NCBI RefSeq assembly: GCF_007846095.1
Contig: NZ_VOEI01000002.1
Span: 248,001-312,000 of the forward strand
DNA: 64,000 nt
Source of the DNA: Mucilaginibacter achroorhodeus
GTDB lineage: Bacteria > Bacteroidota > Bacteroidia > Sphingobacteriales > Sphingobacteriaceae
Direction: 5' to 3'
Shown here in pieces: positions 26,052-34,458 of this stretch; the stretch's first letter is position 1; every line of letters begins with the position of its first letter. The notes below the pieces were generated by a model. The model saw only the letters and a list, made by a program, of their open reading frames with translations. It searched no databases and had not been told where the DNA came from. The translations under genes were made by a program, and so were the position numbers.

Positions 26052-27416
26052 TTATGACGTAGCTTCTGCCGCCAAACGTTTCTCATCACTTTTCTTTTTT
26101 ATGAAGTAATCCAGCAAAAGCTTGTCTTTGTAGTTCGATTTAAATGGAGGACAGGCAGGCGTACCTTCTATCCATGATTTTGGGCAGCCGCCGCCGCAGA
26201 TTGGTAAGTGTGTACAGGTCTTGCACCATGTGGCTCCCGATTCCAGGATTTCATTCCAGTTCCGAAGGGTTGCATTGGTGTTATAGGTTTCTTTGGGAAA
26301 GAACAGATTGCCGATCAAACTATCGCCCGAACCATAGGTCTCAGAGTAAGGGAATTCCCAGCACGCATAAATATTACCGAAAGCATCGTAAACCTCTGAG
26401 TCTTGCTTCTCAGCCATGCAAACAGAATATTGACGCTTTGGCATTACACTGATAAAAATATCATTCTCATAACATTTCAGTAGCCATTCGATTTCCTTAT
26501 CAGCGAAAAAGTTTTTGGGCAGGCTGTCTTTCCCGGCGTCATTACCTCCAAAGTCGACTATTGTTGCGAAGTACATGCTTACCTTCCTTTGTAACCCATT
26601 GTCCTTTACATAATCGATCAGCGGATCAACGTATTGATAATTAGTCTTGTCAATATTCACCCTGATATTAATCTGCGCCCGCTGCTCACGGTATATCGAC
26701 ATCGAGGTGACATCTTTGATGTTTTTCATGATGATATCAAAGGTGGCCTCCCCGGTCTTGGTAATCCTGCGCTGATCGTGTGATTCTGCTGTACCATCGA
26801 TGGTGATCTGGAAGGTTTTTACTTTGCAAACCTCGACCAGTTCTGTAAAAAGTTTTGGTTTCAGGCTTAGCCCGTTGGTAACCATGTCACTGATATAGGT
26901 CATGCCTCTTTCATTTGCAAGTGCTATAAATTTCTCAGAAGCTTTTTTGATAGAAGAATAGCCAGTAAGGGGCTCTCCACCATACCAAGTTATTGCCAGG
27001 CCATCATAATGTTTTTGAGATAGCAGGTAAACGATCCGCTCGTAATATTTATCAATTACAGCGTCACTAGCATAATGCTTGGAATGCGTTTGCCCGCAGT
27101 AATGACAACCCAACTGGCAGTTTGCCGAAGGCTGAATCGTCATGGAAAGAAAGTTACCTTGCTCCTTGGCTGTCTTATTTTGAGAGATTACATGCGCAAA
27201 TTCGTCTTGTTCAACAGGTACCAGAAATTCCTTCTGTTTTAAGGTTTCAAAAAGCTCACTGTCAATTCCATCATAATTCCCAACTGCAAGATTACCAAGC
27301 AACGAGTTATCCACTAGGATGGAAGTGGCGGTCCTGGTTGAAAATATGATCTGTTTGTTATAAAGACCAACCTCATCAAGGGGGTCGGTAGATAGAATGT
27401 ATTTTGATAGTTTCAT
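26052..27416 (-). CDS. Radical SAM/SPASM peptide maturase
   Basis: A 454-aa enzyme. The radical SAM 4Fe-4S motif is C100-x3-C104-x2-C107 (CQLGCHYCG), followed by WYGGEPL and the SAM-site strand motifs. The C-terminal SPASM/Twitch region is Cys-rich (WCKTCTHLPICGGGCPK and a later ACPPF). Enzymes of this group modify ribosomal peptides, for example by thioether or C-C bonds. It follows the three Cys-rich precursor genes (64-bp gap) and precedes the C39 exporter, so it probably acts on those peptides. The exact bond made cannot be told from sequence. The N-terminal 85 residues may hold a degenerate leader-binding domain. Confidence 0.9.
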   Translation of the reverse strand: MKLSKYILSTDPLDEVGLYNKQIIFSTRTATSILVDNSLLGNLAVGNYDGIDSELFETLKQKEFLVPVEQDEFAHVISQNKTAKEQGNFLSMTIQPSANCQLGCHYCGQTHSKHYASDAVIDKYYERIVYLLSQKHYDGLAITWYGGEPLTGYSSIKKASEKFIALANERGMTYISDMVTNGLSLKPKLFTELVEVCKVKTFQITIDGTAESHDQRRITKTGEATFDIIMKNIKDVTSMSIYREQRAQINIRVNIDKTNYQYVDPLIDYVKDNGLQRKVSMYFATIVDFGGNDAGKDSLPKNFFADKEIEWLLKCYENDIFISVMPKRQYSVCMAEKQDSEVYDAFGNIYACWEFPYSETYGSGDSLIGNLFFPKETYNTNATLRNWNEILESGATWCKTCTHLPICGGGCPKSWIEGTPACPPFKSNYKDKLLLDYFIKKKSDEKRLAAEATS

Positions 27417-27479
27417 AATTTGGGTGAATTAGGGACATAAAAGCTGATCGCCCTTATGCCCCGTTAAGGATTAAATTGA

Positions 27480-27683
27480 TTAGGATGCTGAAACCGGATC
27501 AAAAGTTCCGCATGTCACCAAATTCGGACAGTCGCCGGTGTATTCCAGGCATTTTTCCAATTTTTGACAAGTGCTCACACCTCCCGAAAAATCCATGGCT
27601 TTTTCGTCATGAATAATTTCAAACTGATCACCAGTATTCAAATTACTGTTCTCTACCAGTGATTTAAGCGATTTTTTTAGCAT
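27480..27683 (-). CDS. GG-leader four-Cys RiPP precursor 1
   Basis: A 67-aa peptide. The leader MLKKSLKSLVENSN is shared with its two paralogues, then FEIIHDEKA, the GG site (SGG) and a core starting three residues later. The core has C-x5-C-x6-C-x5-C spacing (TCQKLEKC, DCPNLVTCGTF), identical in all three copies, and ends PVSAS. Conserved Cys and flanking residues versus variable tails point to enzyme-modified thioether or disulfide rings. Maturation by the radical SAM enzyme and export by the C39 transporter are inferred from gene order. A LytTR-like direct repeat lies 32-61 bp upstream. Confidence 0.85.
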   Translation of the reverse strand: MLKKSLKSLVENSNLNTGDQFEIIHDEKAMDFSGGVSTCQKLEKCLEYTGDCPNLVTCGTFDPVSAS

Positions 27684-27714
27684 GGTCGTATAATTTTGTA
27701 GTTAGACATCAGGG

Positions 27715-27743
27715 AAAGTTTTTCGATATTACCCTATCTTGAT
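27715..27743 (-). promoter_or_regulatory. LytTR-like direct repeat before precursor 1
   Basis: On the plus strand AAAGTTTTT (27715-27723) is followed after 11 bp by TATCTTGAT (27735-27743), a degenerate version of the sites before precursors 2 and 3. In gene orientation the shared core is AAACTTTC. It lies about 32-60 bp before the start codon, the place for an activator acting on a weak promoter. Confidence 0.5.
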
Positions 27744-27750
27744 CGGCGCA

Positions 27751-27957
27751 TTAGGCGATACCGCTGCCGTAGTTAAAGGTTCCGCAAGATGTCAGATTTG
27801 GACAATCGCCATAATATTCGACGCATGTTTCCAATTTCTGACATGTTGCTGTACCACCCGATACATCCTGTGCGTTTGGATCACTAATGACCTCGAAACT
27901 GCTTCCGGAAGTGTCTCCGGAACGTTCCAGCAATGATTTTAAGTTTTTCTTTAACAT
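27751..27957 (-). CDS. GG-leader four-Cys RiPP precursor 2
   Basis: A 68-aa paralogue of precursor 1: leader MLKKNLKSLLERSG, FEVISDPNA, the GG site in DVSGG, and a core with the same C-x5-C-x6-C-x5-C pattern (TCQKLETC, EYYGDCPNL, CGTF) and a divergent tail NYGSGIA. The variation sits in the tail and at positions between the Cys, as expected of a family of variants made by one maturase. It carries the best LytTR-like repeat of the three (27989-28018). Confidence 0.85.
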   Translation of the reverse strand: MLKKNLKSLLERSGDTSGSSFEVISDPNAQDVSGGTATCQKLETCVEYYGDCPNLTSCGTFNYGSGIA

Positions 27958-27988
27958 TGTTTTAAAAATGATAGTTAAGGGATCAGAG

Positions 27989-28018
27989 AAAGTTTATAGA
28001 TGTTACTCTACCGTTGAT
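27989..28018 (-). promoter_or_regulatory. LytTR-like direct repeat before precursor 2
   Basis: On the plus strand AAAGTTTAT (27989-27997), 12 bp, then ACCGTTGAT (28010-28018). Both 9-mers fit the published LytTR-domain half-site [TA][AC][CA]GTTN[AG][TC], and the 21-bp centre distance puts them on the same DNA face. The site ends 32 bp from the start codon of precursor 2. Confidence 0.65.
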
Positions 28019-28037
28019 CTTTTAGGCCTCGGTATGA

Positions 28038-28235
28038 TTATACCGCTGGACTGCTGTACGTACCGCAGGTCGTCAGATTGGGGCAATCACCTGTGTATTC
28101 ATCACAAGAATTTAATTTTTGACATGTTCCGCCGCCGGCAATGCTCATTGCATTTGCGTCATAGATCACCTCAAAATTCCCTGTGCTGTTCAGGTTGTTG
28201 TTTTCAACCAATGACTTCAGATTTTTCTTCAGCAT
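28038..28235 (-). CDS. GG-leader four-Cys RiPP precursor 3
   Basis: A 65-aa paralogue of precursors 1 and 2: leader MLKKNLKSLVENNN, FEVIYDANA, the GG site in IAGGG, then a core TCQKLNSC, DEYTGDCPNL, CGTY with the same Cys spacing and a short tail SSPAV. It has one residue fewer between GG and the first Cys than the other two. It is the first precursor of the series in the direction of transcription and has its own LytTR-like repeat, so each precursor may be transcribed from its own promoter. Confidence 0.85.
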   Translation of the reverse strand: MLKKNLKSLVENNNLNSTGNFEVIYDANAMSIAGGGTCQKLNSCDEYTGDCPNLTTCGTYSSPAV

Positions 28236-28265
28236 GTTGTTGATATTGAGATTAATAAATAGGAG

Positions 28266-28295
28266 AAAGTTTCACGATTTTACTCCACCGTTGAT
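28266..28295 (-). promoter_or_regulatory. LytTR-like direct repeat before precursor 3
   Basis: On the plus strand AAAGTTTCA (28266-28274), 12 bp, then ACCGTTGAT (28287-28295). The second half-site is a full match to the LytTR consensus; the first matches seven of nine. Same spacing and same distance to the start codon (31 bp) as before precursor 2. Confidence 0.6.
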
Positions 28296-28348
28296 CGTTT
28301 ATCAATGTATTAAGTAACCGTTCACTATATTGATCATGATGGCTTGCG

Positions 28349-30706
28349 CTACCTGACCCTGTTGATATCCTGGTTGACCGGCCTTTTTTTCACTACGCTG
28401 ATCTCTTTGCCGAATTTGTATCTAACGGTCAACATAAGCTGCCGGAAGTCATAATAATTTCTATTGGTGTTGATGAATTGGGGGGTGCTTGTGGTCGAAC
28501 CCTGAGAATTTGTCTTCAGGATATCCTGACCGGCTAAAGTGATGAGCAATCGATTCTTGATTAGAGACTGCGTCAAACCGATATCAAGACTGGAATAGCC
28601 CTTTCTCTTTGATATGTAATAACCGCCGCCCGGAAGAGTGGCGGAAAAATTAAGGTCAGCGCTTAAATTCTTGTTGATCTGAAATGACTGTGTCGTAGAC
28701 AGGTTAATGTTGACAGGCTTGTTATTAAAATAGTAGGCCAGATCAGTTCTCAATTGATAGCTGCTGATTCCAAAGCTAAAGTTGCTTTGCAGGTTCTTGA
28801 TCAGATCAACACTTCCATCAAAATTAAACCCGTAGTTTTTTTGAAGGCCGTTATTTTGTTTTGCATTTTCGATAACATTTCCCATGTTGGTGGGTACAGT
28901 GATCACGGGGTCATGGATAACGTTGTAAAACGCACTGAACAAAAGCTGACCCTTTAAATTATAACTTAAATTCAAGTTATCCTGCAGGCTTGGTATGAGC
29001 CTGGGATTACCTACATAATAGGAAAAGATCGAGGAGTACAGCCTAAAGGGATTGACATCGAACAAGGATGGTCTTATGATCCTCCTCGAATAGGAGATCG
29101 TGGCTGAACTTGCGTTGGGAAGTTTGTACTGAAAGTAAACGCTTGGAAATAAGTTGCCAAAATTGTTTCTGAAGACATCGTTGCCTGATGTTCCCCTTGT
29201 CAAGGTTTGCTCGTATCTTAAACCCAGTTTTACCGTAAATTTAGCGTAAGCCCTATCTGCGGAGATATAGGCCGCAATGTTCTGTTCTCTGTAATTAAAC
29301 GTGTCGCGAGTGTTTATACCAGTGAAGATCGTTCCGCCATTTATCAACTGATCGTAGTAGGTTCTGCTATTGTTGTTAAAAAGGGTCCATTTACCACCAG
29401 CCTCTACGTTATATTTAAGGAATGCTGCGGGTAAGCGAAAATCAAACTTTGTACTGGTTACGTTTTTAGGCAGATGGCCTGTACTGATCAGATCGTACCT
29501 ATTGCCTGTTTCAGTAGACAGATCTGAGAAATAATTAGACGTAGTTGTCAAAGAGTTTTGATCATTGGACCTATTTACGTAATCCACCGTAACATCCAGT
29601 GTATTGTTCTTTCCGAACTGCGTATTGTAACCAGCGTTTAACAAATGCGTGTCACCATGGTTATTACTTCCTCCTTTGGTCAATCCCGTAGAATCCGTGG
29701 ACCCGTAATTTTGATAACGAATAATGTGATCTTGATCTGTTTTACCCCGGTTTGTGACTAAATTATACGAAGCGAAAACCCTTGATCTTTTGCTTAGTAG
29801 GAGTTCGGTGATGACCGTCAGACGGTTACTGTTGATATGGTTTTTGTTAGATGCCTCATCCCTGTAGTCAGTCAGATGATCATCTATAAAATTTGATTGA
29901 TTATAAAGTGTTTCCCGATAAGCTCCGACCGAGTTGCCATAAGAACCAGAAAGGCTGAAATTTCGGTTTCGAAAGCTCAGACCAAGCGACTGATCTGCTT
30001 CCCAATAAGAATTTTTGGTAGCTGCTGATTCAATATACCCGAACAAACCCGGTGTTTTTCTTTTTTTGGTGACGATATTTACCAATGCAGAACCTTGGGC
30101 ATCATAATTCGCCGCAGGGTTAGTGATCACCTCAACACTCTGGATATCATCCTTATAAATATTTAAATAGTCGAGTAAATCTTTACTTGACAGGTAGATC
30201 ATACGATTATCGATCATAACCGCTGCGGGGCCCGAGCCTCGGATCTCAATGGATGAGCGGGTTACATTAAGCCTGGGAATATTTTTAAGTATATCCGTGA
30301 CGGACTTGTTCTGGTAAAGCGAAATACCATCAACCCGATATGACACCCTGTCGATTTTTGAATCAAAGCGATTCTTTTTTGAAGTAACGACCACGCTATC
30401 CAATTGCGTGGCGCTGGTTTTTAGATTTATCTGTAGAGCTAATGAATCCTTTAAATAAATTACGGTGTCGGCACTTGTAAATCCGAGATGGGAAACGTAA
30501 ACATGGTAATTACCGGGGGCCAGCCCTCTAATCGTGAATACTCCTTGATTGTCGCTGGTGCTCAGCCGCTCAACTTTATCATCCCCCTGAACCTTGATAT
30601 TTGCAGAAGCTACCGGTGAGCCGGCAGAGCTTACTTTTCCATAAATTGATTGCGCTTTGAGGGTGCCTGCTATCAGTAAAAGGAAAATTGCACAAGCGTA
30701 TTTCAT
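28349..30706 (-). CDS. TonB-dependent receptor-like outer-membrane protein
   Basis: A 785-aa protein: signal peptide (YACAIFLLLIAGTLKAQ), a carboxypeptidase regulatory-like domain (about 20-100, IYGKVSSAGSPVASANIKV), a plug domain (about 115-210, ending IEVITNPAANYDAQGSALVN-type sequence) and a long beta-barrel ending KFGKEISVV with a polar tail. It resembles the outer membrane beta-barrel (OMP_b-brl_3) type. No SusD partner is present. It lies upstream of the three peptide precursors on the same strand, so it may carry the mature peptide across the outer membrane, serve as immunity or sense it. That role is inferred only from position. Confidence 0.88.
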   Translation of the reverse strand: MKYACAIFLLLIAGTLKAQSIYGKVSSAGSPVASANIKVQGDDKVERLSTSDNQGVFTIRGLAPGNYHVYVSHLGFTSADTVIYLKDSLALQINLKTSATQLDSVVVTSKKNRFDSKIDRVSYRVDGISLYQNKSVTDILKNIPRLNVTRSSIEIRGSGPAAVMIDNRMIYLSSKDLLDYLNIYKDDIQSVEVITNPAANYDAQGSALVNIVTKKRKTPGLFGYIESAATKNSYWEADQSLGLSFRNRNFSLSGSYGNSVGAYRETLYNQSNFIDDHLTDYRDEASNKNHINSNRLTVITELLLSKRSRVFASYNLVTNRGKTDQDHIIRYQNYGSTDSTGLTKGGSNNHGDTHLLNAGYNTQFGKNNTLDVTVDYVNRSNDQNSLTTTSNYFSDLSTETGNRYDLISTGHLPKNVTSTKFDFRLPAAFLKYNVEAGGKWTLFNNNSRTYYDQLINGGTIFTGINTRDTFNYREQNIAAYISADRAYAKFTVKLGLRYEQTLTRGTSGNDVFRNNFGNLFPSVYFQYKLPNASSATISYSRRIIRPSLFDVNPFRLYSSIFSYYVGNPRLIPSLQDNLNLSYNLKGQLLFSAFYNVIHDPVITVPTNMGNVIENAKQNNGLQKNYGFNFDGSVDLIKNLQSNFSFGISSYQLRTDLAYYFNNKPVNINLSTTQSFQINKNLSADLNFSATLPGGGYYISKRKGYSSLDIGLTQSLIKNRLLITLAGQDILKTNSQGSTTSTPQFINTNRNYYDFRQLMLTVRYKFGKEISVVKKRPVNQDINRVR

Positions 30707-31046
30707 ATAAATAATTATGATAAGGTTTAGGTATCCGTCTTTTTGGCACCTAAAAGGGGGAATTCTGATTTAATTAAAGCTACTTATAGAGAGAAAAATT
30801 CTACAATCCTTCTGTCAAGGAAAACCACCCTTTCATCAAGAAAACTTTCTCATTCCAATTCCAAGCGAATGACAAATACGGTAAGTTCCTTCAAAATGTG
30901 CTCATAATTACCCTTCGCTTACAGTGGCCTGACAGTGATATATTGGCGCCAAATCGTAATGTAAGCCACTGTACATTGCTATCTGATCTTATTCTTTAAA
31001 CCTCCGGACGGTAAAAAAGTCAATCAGATCACATCCCTTTCATATC
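30707..31046. other. Divergent intergenic region with a LytTR-like half-site
   Basis: The region between the TonB-receptor gene (minus) and the metalloprotease gene (plus). It contains AAACTTTCTC (30842-30851, plus strand), the same core as in front of the three precursors, but the second half-site (GGAAAACCA at 30819-30827) is poor. It may bring these flanking genes under weak LytTR control. No other element was recognised. Confidence 0.3.
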
Positions 31047-32474
31047 ATGATAAAAACATTTACCCTATCATTGATCTTCTTATCATTACTTTTCACAAAA
31101 AGTGTAATCGCTATAGACAGACCTGTTGTCGATCAACGCGTAGAACTCTTGAGTATCATTTTTCGGCTGGCCGGTAACAAAGAGTTCAATCAAGATGAAA
31201 ATCTTGATTATGTAAAGGCTATCCATAAACATTTTGACAGCTACTCCGAACACCCGATGATAAAGTTCGCGCGTGAGTTACATGACAGTAGCGGTATCTC
31301 GTATGACGCCGTCATGGCCATGGCTGTACATCTCTCCTATCCACCGCAGATCATGTTAAACGTACCCTTTTATCCGACTGAACTAAACAACAGATGGAGC
31401 GCTGAAAACGCAAAAAAATTCATATCGCTGTTGCGTGGGTTTTATGCCGATAGCGATTGTAGCTCGTTCTTTAGCGAACAAAAAGGAAGATACGCGTATG
31501 CAGAGAGCCAGTTCACCAAGCTATTCCGCAAAATAGATTTTCAGTGGTTCAACACGTTTTATGGAGGCAGATCAGCAGAAGAATTCAAGGTGATCATTGG
31601 ACTTGCCAACGGCGGAGGTAGTTACGGCCCTCATCTGCAGTTATCGAAAAGTGAGCGTCAGGTATTTGCAATTATCGGGGCTGCCACTTTTGACGAGACG
31701 GGAAAACCGACATTTGATGATACATTCTACGTCAACACGATCATCCATGAATTTAATCATTCATTTGTGAACGATTTGACGGCCACTTTCCGGAAAGATC
31801 TATCAAATTCCGGCCAGCTTATTTTCGAAAAACAAAAAACGAAAATGGTCAATCTGGCATATAAAGATTGGGAAACCATGTACAATGAGGCTATGGTAAG
31901 AGCGGCTGTGGTTATCTATCTTAAAGACCATAATTTGGCCCAGCAAGAAATTGATCGGGAAATCAAATCCCAAATGGCATTGGGCTTTATCTGGATACAA
32001 CAGTTGATCGATCAACTACAAAACTACCGGTCCAAAAGGGAGCGCTATGAAGTACTTGAGCAATACATGCCATCTTTAGTTGCGTTTTATAGAACGCTGG
32101 ATAGTGATCTGGAGCAGTTACAAAAAGACTACTTCGCGAATTGTGCCAGAGTTATTGCCGTTTCACCCTTTCCAAACAGCAGACAAGTTGTGGATCCCGG
32201 TATTACAGAAATATCTTTCGATTTCGATAAAAGCCTTGATGGTGTTCGATATTTTTTTGGCGCAGGACCCAAGGGACGGGCACATTATCCGATCCCTGAA
32301 AAATTCATATTTTCAAACGGCAACAGACGGCTCACGATGAAAGTGAAGTTACAACCCAATACCGACTATCAGATTTATATGTCCGGAAGCAGAATGCGGA
32401 CAAAAGATGGTTTTTGTGTTTTGGATTATCAATTAGATTTCATAACCGGTGAAAGCGGCGTACGAAGTAAATAA
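31047..32474 (+). CDS. Secreted DUF4932-type metalloprotease with Ig-like tail
   Basis: A 475-aa protein. Signal peptide (FTLSLIFLSLLFTKSVIA), then an all-helical catalytic region with the zinc-protease motif HEFNH at about 234-238 and a likely third ligand Glu in YNEAMVRAA near 279, an arrangement of gluzincin type. This fits the DUF4932 family. The C-terminal 105 residues resemble a bacterial Ig-like (Big_5-like) domain: VSPFPNSRQVVDPGITEISF and a closing DYQLDFITG. It would act outside the inner membrane. Its place inside the RiPP locus suggests leader trimming, peptide degradation or immunity, but it could be a bystander. Confidence 0.75.
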   Translation: MIKTFTLSLIFLSLLFTKSVIAIDRPVVDQRVELLSIIFRLAGNKEFNQDENLDYVKAIHKHFDSYSEHPMIKFARELHDSSGISYDAVMAMAVHLSYPPQIMLNVPFYPTELNNRWSAENAKKFISLLRGFYADSDCSSFFSEQKGRYAYAESQFTKLFRKIDFQWFNTFYGGRSAEEFKVIIGLANGGGSYGPHLQLSKSERQVFAIIGAATFDETGKPTFDDTFYVNTIIHEFNHSFVNDLTATFRKDLSNSGQLIFEKQKTKMVNLAYKDWETMYNEAMVRAAVVIYLKDHNLAQQEIDREIKSQMALGFIWIQQLIDQLQNYRSKRERYEVLEQYMPSLVAFYRTLDSDLEQLQKDYFANCARVIAVSPFPNSRQVVDPGITEISFDFDKSLDGVRYFFGAGPKGRAHYPIPEKFIFSNGNRRLTMKVKLQPNTDYQIYMSGSRMRTKDGFCVLDYQLDFITGESGVRSK

Positions 32475-32577
32475 TCAATTATTGTATTTTAACACTTAGG
32501 TGTTTGGACAGGTAACACGCATTACTGGAGATCGTGTCGATCTAAAAGTCGGGAATGCCTCTAACTCATAAATAGGG

Positions 32578-33321
32578 TCAATTTTTTGAGTTGTTTTTCC
32601 TGGTAGTCTTTAACAGTTGATTGCTTATGTACCGGTCAAATGCCGGCTTAAACTTTTCACCAACGTTGAATTGTAACATGTTGTTCAATTTCACCAACCC
32701 GCCCTCGATATATCGTATATAAGCAGTCGAAATGATGAAAGCTCTGTGAAATTGTTGAAATTGTGGCTTGTCAGCAACAATCCCTAAGACATCCCCTATC
32801 GTAAGATAAGCGGTGATTACTTTACCATCTATCAAGTGGATCTTTACATAATTGGTCGCACCTTCGAAAGCGACTACATCTTCAAATGACACATTTAAGA
32901 TCCGCAGGTTCTCATCCTTATTTTTTACAAGAAAATGGTTCGCTGAAATATTATTTATCTCTTTTTCTGGTGGAAAAAGCTTGTTAACAGTTAATGAAAA
33001 CTTTGCGAACGTGATCGGTTTAAGTAAGAAAGCGTCACCATCAACTTGATAAGCATCAAAAGCGTATTCAGAATGAGCTGTAGTAAAAACTAACTTTCCA
33101 ACTTTATCACGTAAGGCTTTTGCTAACTCGATCCCAGAAAGATTAGGCATGTCAATATCCAGAAAAATGATATCCGCCTGATCACTGCTTTTTATACATG
33201 AAAGGGCCTCTACCGGATTACGATAGGTCGCAATAACGTTTAATTGGGGCAATAGCTCGATATAGCTTAATATAGAATCTATTGAAAATTGTTCGTCGTC
33301 GATGATAATGGTTCTCAGCAT
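32578..33321 (-). CDS. LytTR response regulator A
   Basis: A 247-aa AlgR/LytR-type regulator: a receiver domain (acidic DDE near 8-10, phospho-acceptor Asp in IIFLDIDMP near 56, Thr/Lys in FTTAHSEYAF and LLKPI) and a LytTR DNA-binding domain (about 140-240, FEDVVAFEGATNYVKIHL and RAFIISTAYIRYIEGG). It is head-to-head with a second, clearly paralogous regulator at 33479-34213. The direct repeats before the three precursor genes fit the LytTR half-site, so one or both regulators probably act there. Confidence 0.92.
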   Translation of the reverse strand: MLRTIIIDDEQFSIDSILSYIELLPQLNVIATYRNPVEALSCIKSSDQADIIFLDIDMPNLSGIELAKALRDKVGKLVFTTAHSEYAFDAYQVDGDAFLLKPITFAKFSLTVNKLFPPEKEINNISANHFLVKNKDENLRILNVSFEDVVAFEGATNYVKIHLIDGKVITAYLTIGDVLGIVADKPQFQQFHRAFIISTAYIRYIEGGLVKLNNMLQFNVGEKFKPAFDRYISNQLLKTTRKNNSKN

Positions 33322-33478
33322 ATTTAAAACTACTTATTTCGATTTAGTGACACAAATTGATTTTATCGGCTATCAAAACTGTTTTCATAACACAATTATT
33401 TCCATGGAAGCACAAGTCATAAGGATTTTTCCTTTTCACATTGACCCCTTAATTTCCGAGACACTAATTTTTAAAGAG

Positions 33479-34213
33479 ATGAAAACTTACAAATGTATTA
33501 TTATCGATGACGAGCCTATGGCTGTAAACTGGCTGACAGATTACATCAATGAGTTACCGACACTGCAACTTGTTAAATCTTATACAAATCCGGTTGAAGC
33601 ACTTACTGAACTCACTTCAGGTAATACTGTTGACCTGATTTTGCTGGATGTCAATATGCCTTTTATTTCCGGTATCGATTTGTCCCTTAAGATAAAATCC
33701 AAAACAAATAAACTTGTATTTACTACCGCTTACCGTGATTTCGCCTATGAAGCTTTTGAAGCCGATGCAGACGCTTTTCTGTTAAAGCCTTTTTCTCTTT
33801 CCAAATTTGCTGCGACCATAACAAAACTTTTTCCTAAACCTGTTTTGAGAGATCAAGCTGCGCCGGTTGACGATTTTTTCCTTGCTAAAAATTCTAATGA
33901 TGCCCTTAAAATGGTCAAGATCAGGTTTGCTGATGTGATTGCTATTGAAAGTAAACAAAATTACGTCCTTATCCACACGGTTTCGGGTAACATCCTGACC
34001 CATATGACGCTTCGAGAGGTGGCAGCAGTTCTAAAGTCTTACCCGGGTTTTGAGCAATTTCAAAGAAGTTTTATAATCAGTAAAAACTATATCGAACATA
34101 TATACGGAAACACCATTAAAATGATCAACGGCCTGCAAATTACCATTGGTGATATGTACCGCAAGGAATTTACCAGATTTTTGGACACAAAACTATTGAG
34201 AAGCCGTAACTAA
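33479..34213 (+). CDS. LytTR response regulator B
   Basis: A 244-aa paralogue of regulator A, started at Met 33479 (MKTYKCIIIDDEP). The frame is open for 59 codons upstream, but that stretch overlaps the start of the divergent regulator and is not protein-like. Receiver Asp in LILLDVNMPF, Thr/Lys in FTTAYRDFAYEAF and LLKPFSL; LytTR domain from about 140 (IRFADVIAIESKQNYVLIHT; RSFIISKNYIEHIYG). The LytS-type kinase gene follows on the same strand about 245 bp later and may be its partner. Confidence 0.92.
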   Translation: MKTYKCIIIDDEPMAVNWLTDYINELPTLQLVKSYTNPVEALTELTSGNTVDLILLDVNMPFISGIDLSLKIKSKTNKLVFTTAYRDFAYEAFEADADAFLLKPFSLSKFAATITKLFPKPVLRDQAAPVDDFFLAKNSNDALKMVKIRFADVIAIESKQNYVLIHTVSGNILTHMTLREVAAVLKSYPGFEQFQRSFIISKNYIEHIYGNTIKMINGLQITIGDMYRKEFTRFLDTKLLRSRN

Positions 34214-34236
34214 ACGGCTTCTCAAATGGCTGGCTG

Positions 34237-34368
34237 CTAAAATCCTGTTCTTGTAATAGAAATGATCGTAGTCGTAGGATCAGTTTCATTTGTTGGATTA
34301 GCAGGGCGAGCTTTCGATTTGAATACGCCCAGAACTTTTTTTTCAATGGTGATCTTTTTTGTTTTCAT
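34237..34368 (-). CDS. Cys-free, Thr-rich 43-aa peptide, possible LanB substrate
   Basis: An ATG-initiated frame lying between response regulator B and the histidine kinase, on the opposite strand and the same strand as the LanB gene. It begins MKTKKITIEKKVLGVFKSK (a basic, amphipathic leader-like part) and ends in a hydroxy-amino-acid-rich part, NPTNETDPTTTIISITRTGF, with seven Thr and one Ser in 20 residues and no Cys. Leader/core contrast, size and location in a RiPP locus with a LanB dehydratase make it a candidate precursor with dehydrated Thr/Ser but no lanthionine. The leader has no GG. This is inference; no paralogue is present. Confidence 0.5.
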   Translation of the reverse strand: MKTKKITIEKKVLGVFKSKARPANPTNETDPTTTIISITRTGF

Positions 34369-34458
34369 ATTTTTTTCTTGCAACTAAGGATAAATCAATG
34401 CCTCAAAAAAATTCTTGGGATAAAAGGGCTATATTGCTGTGTGAAACATCTGGAATTG

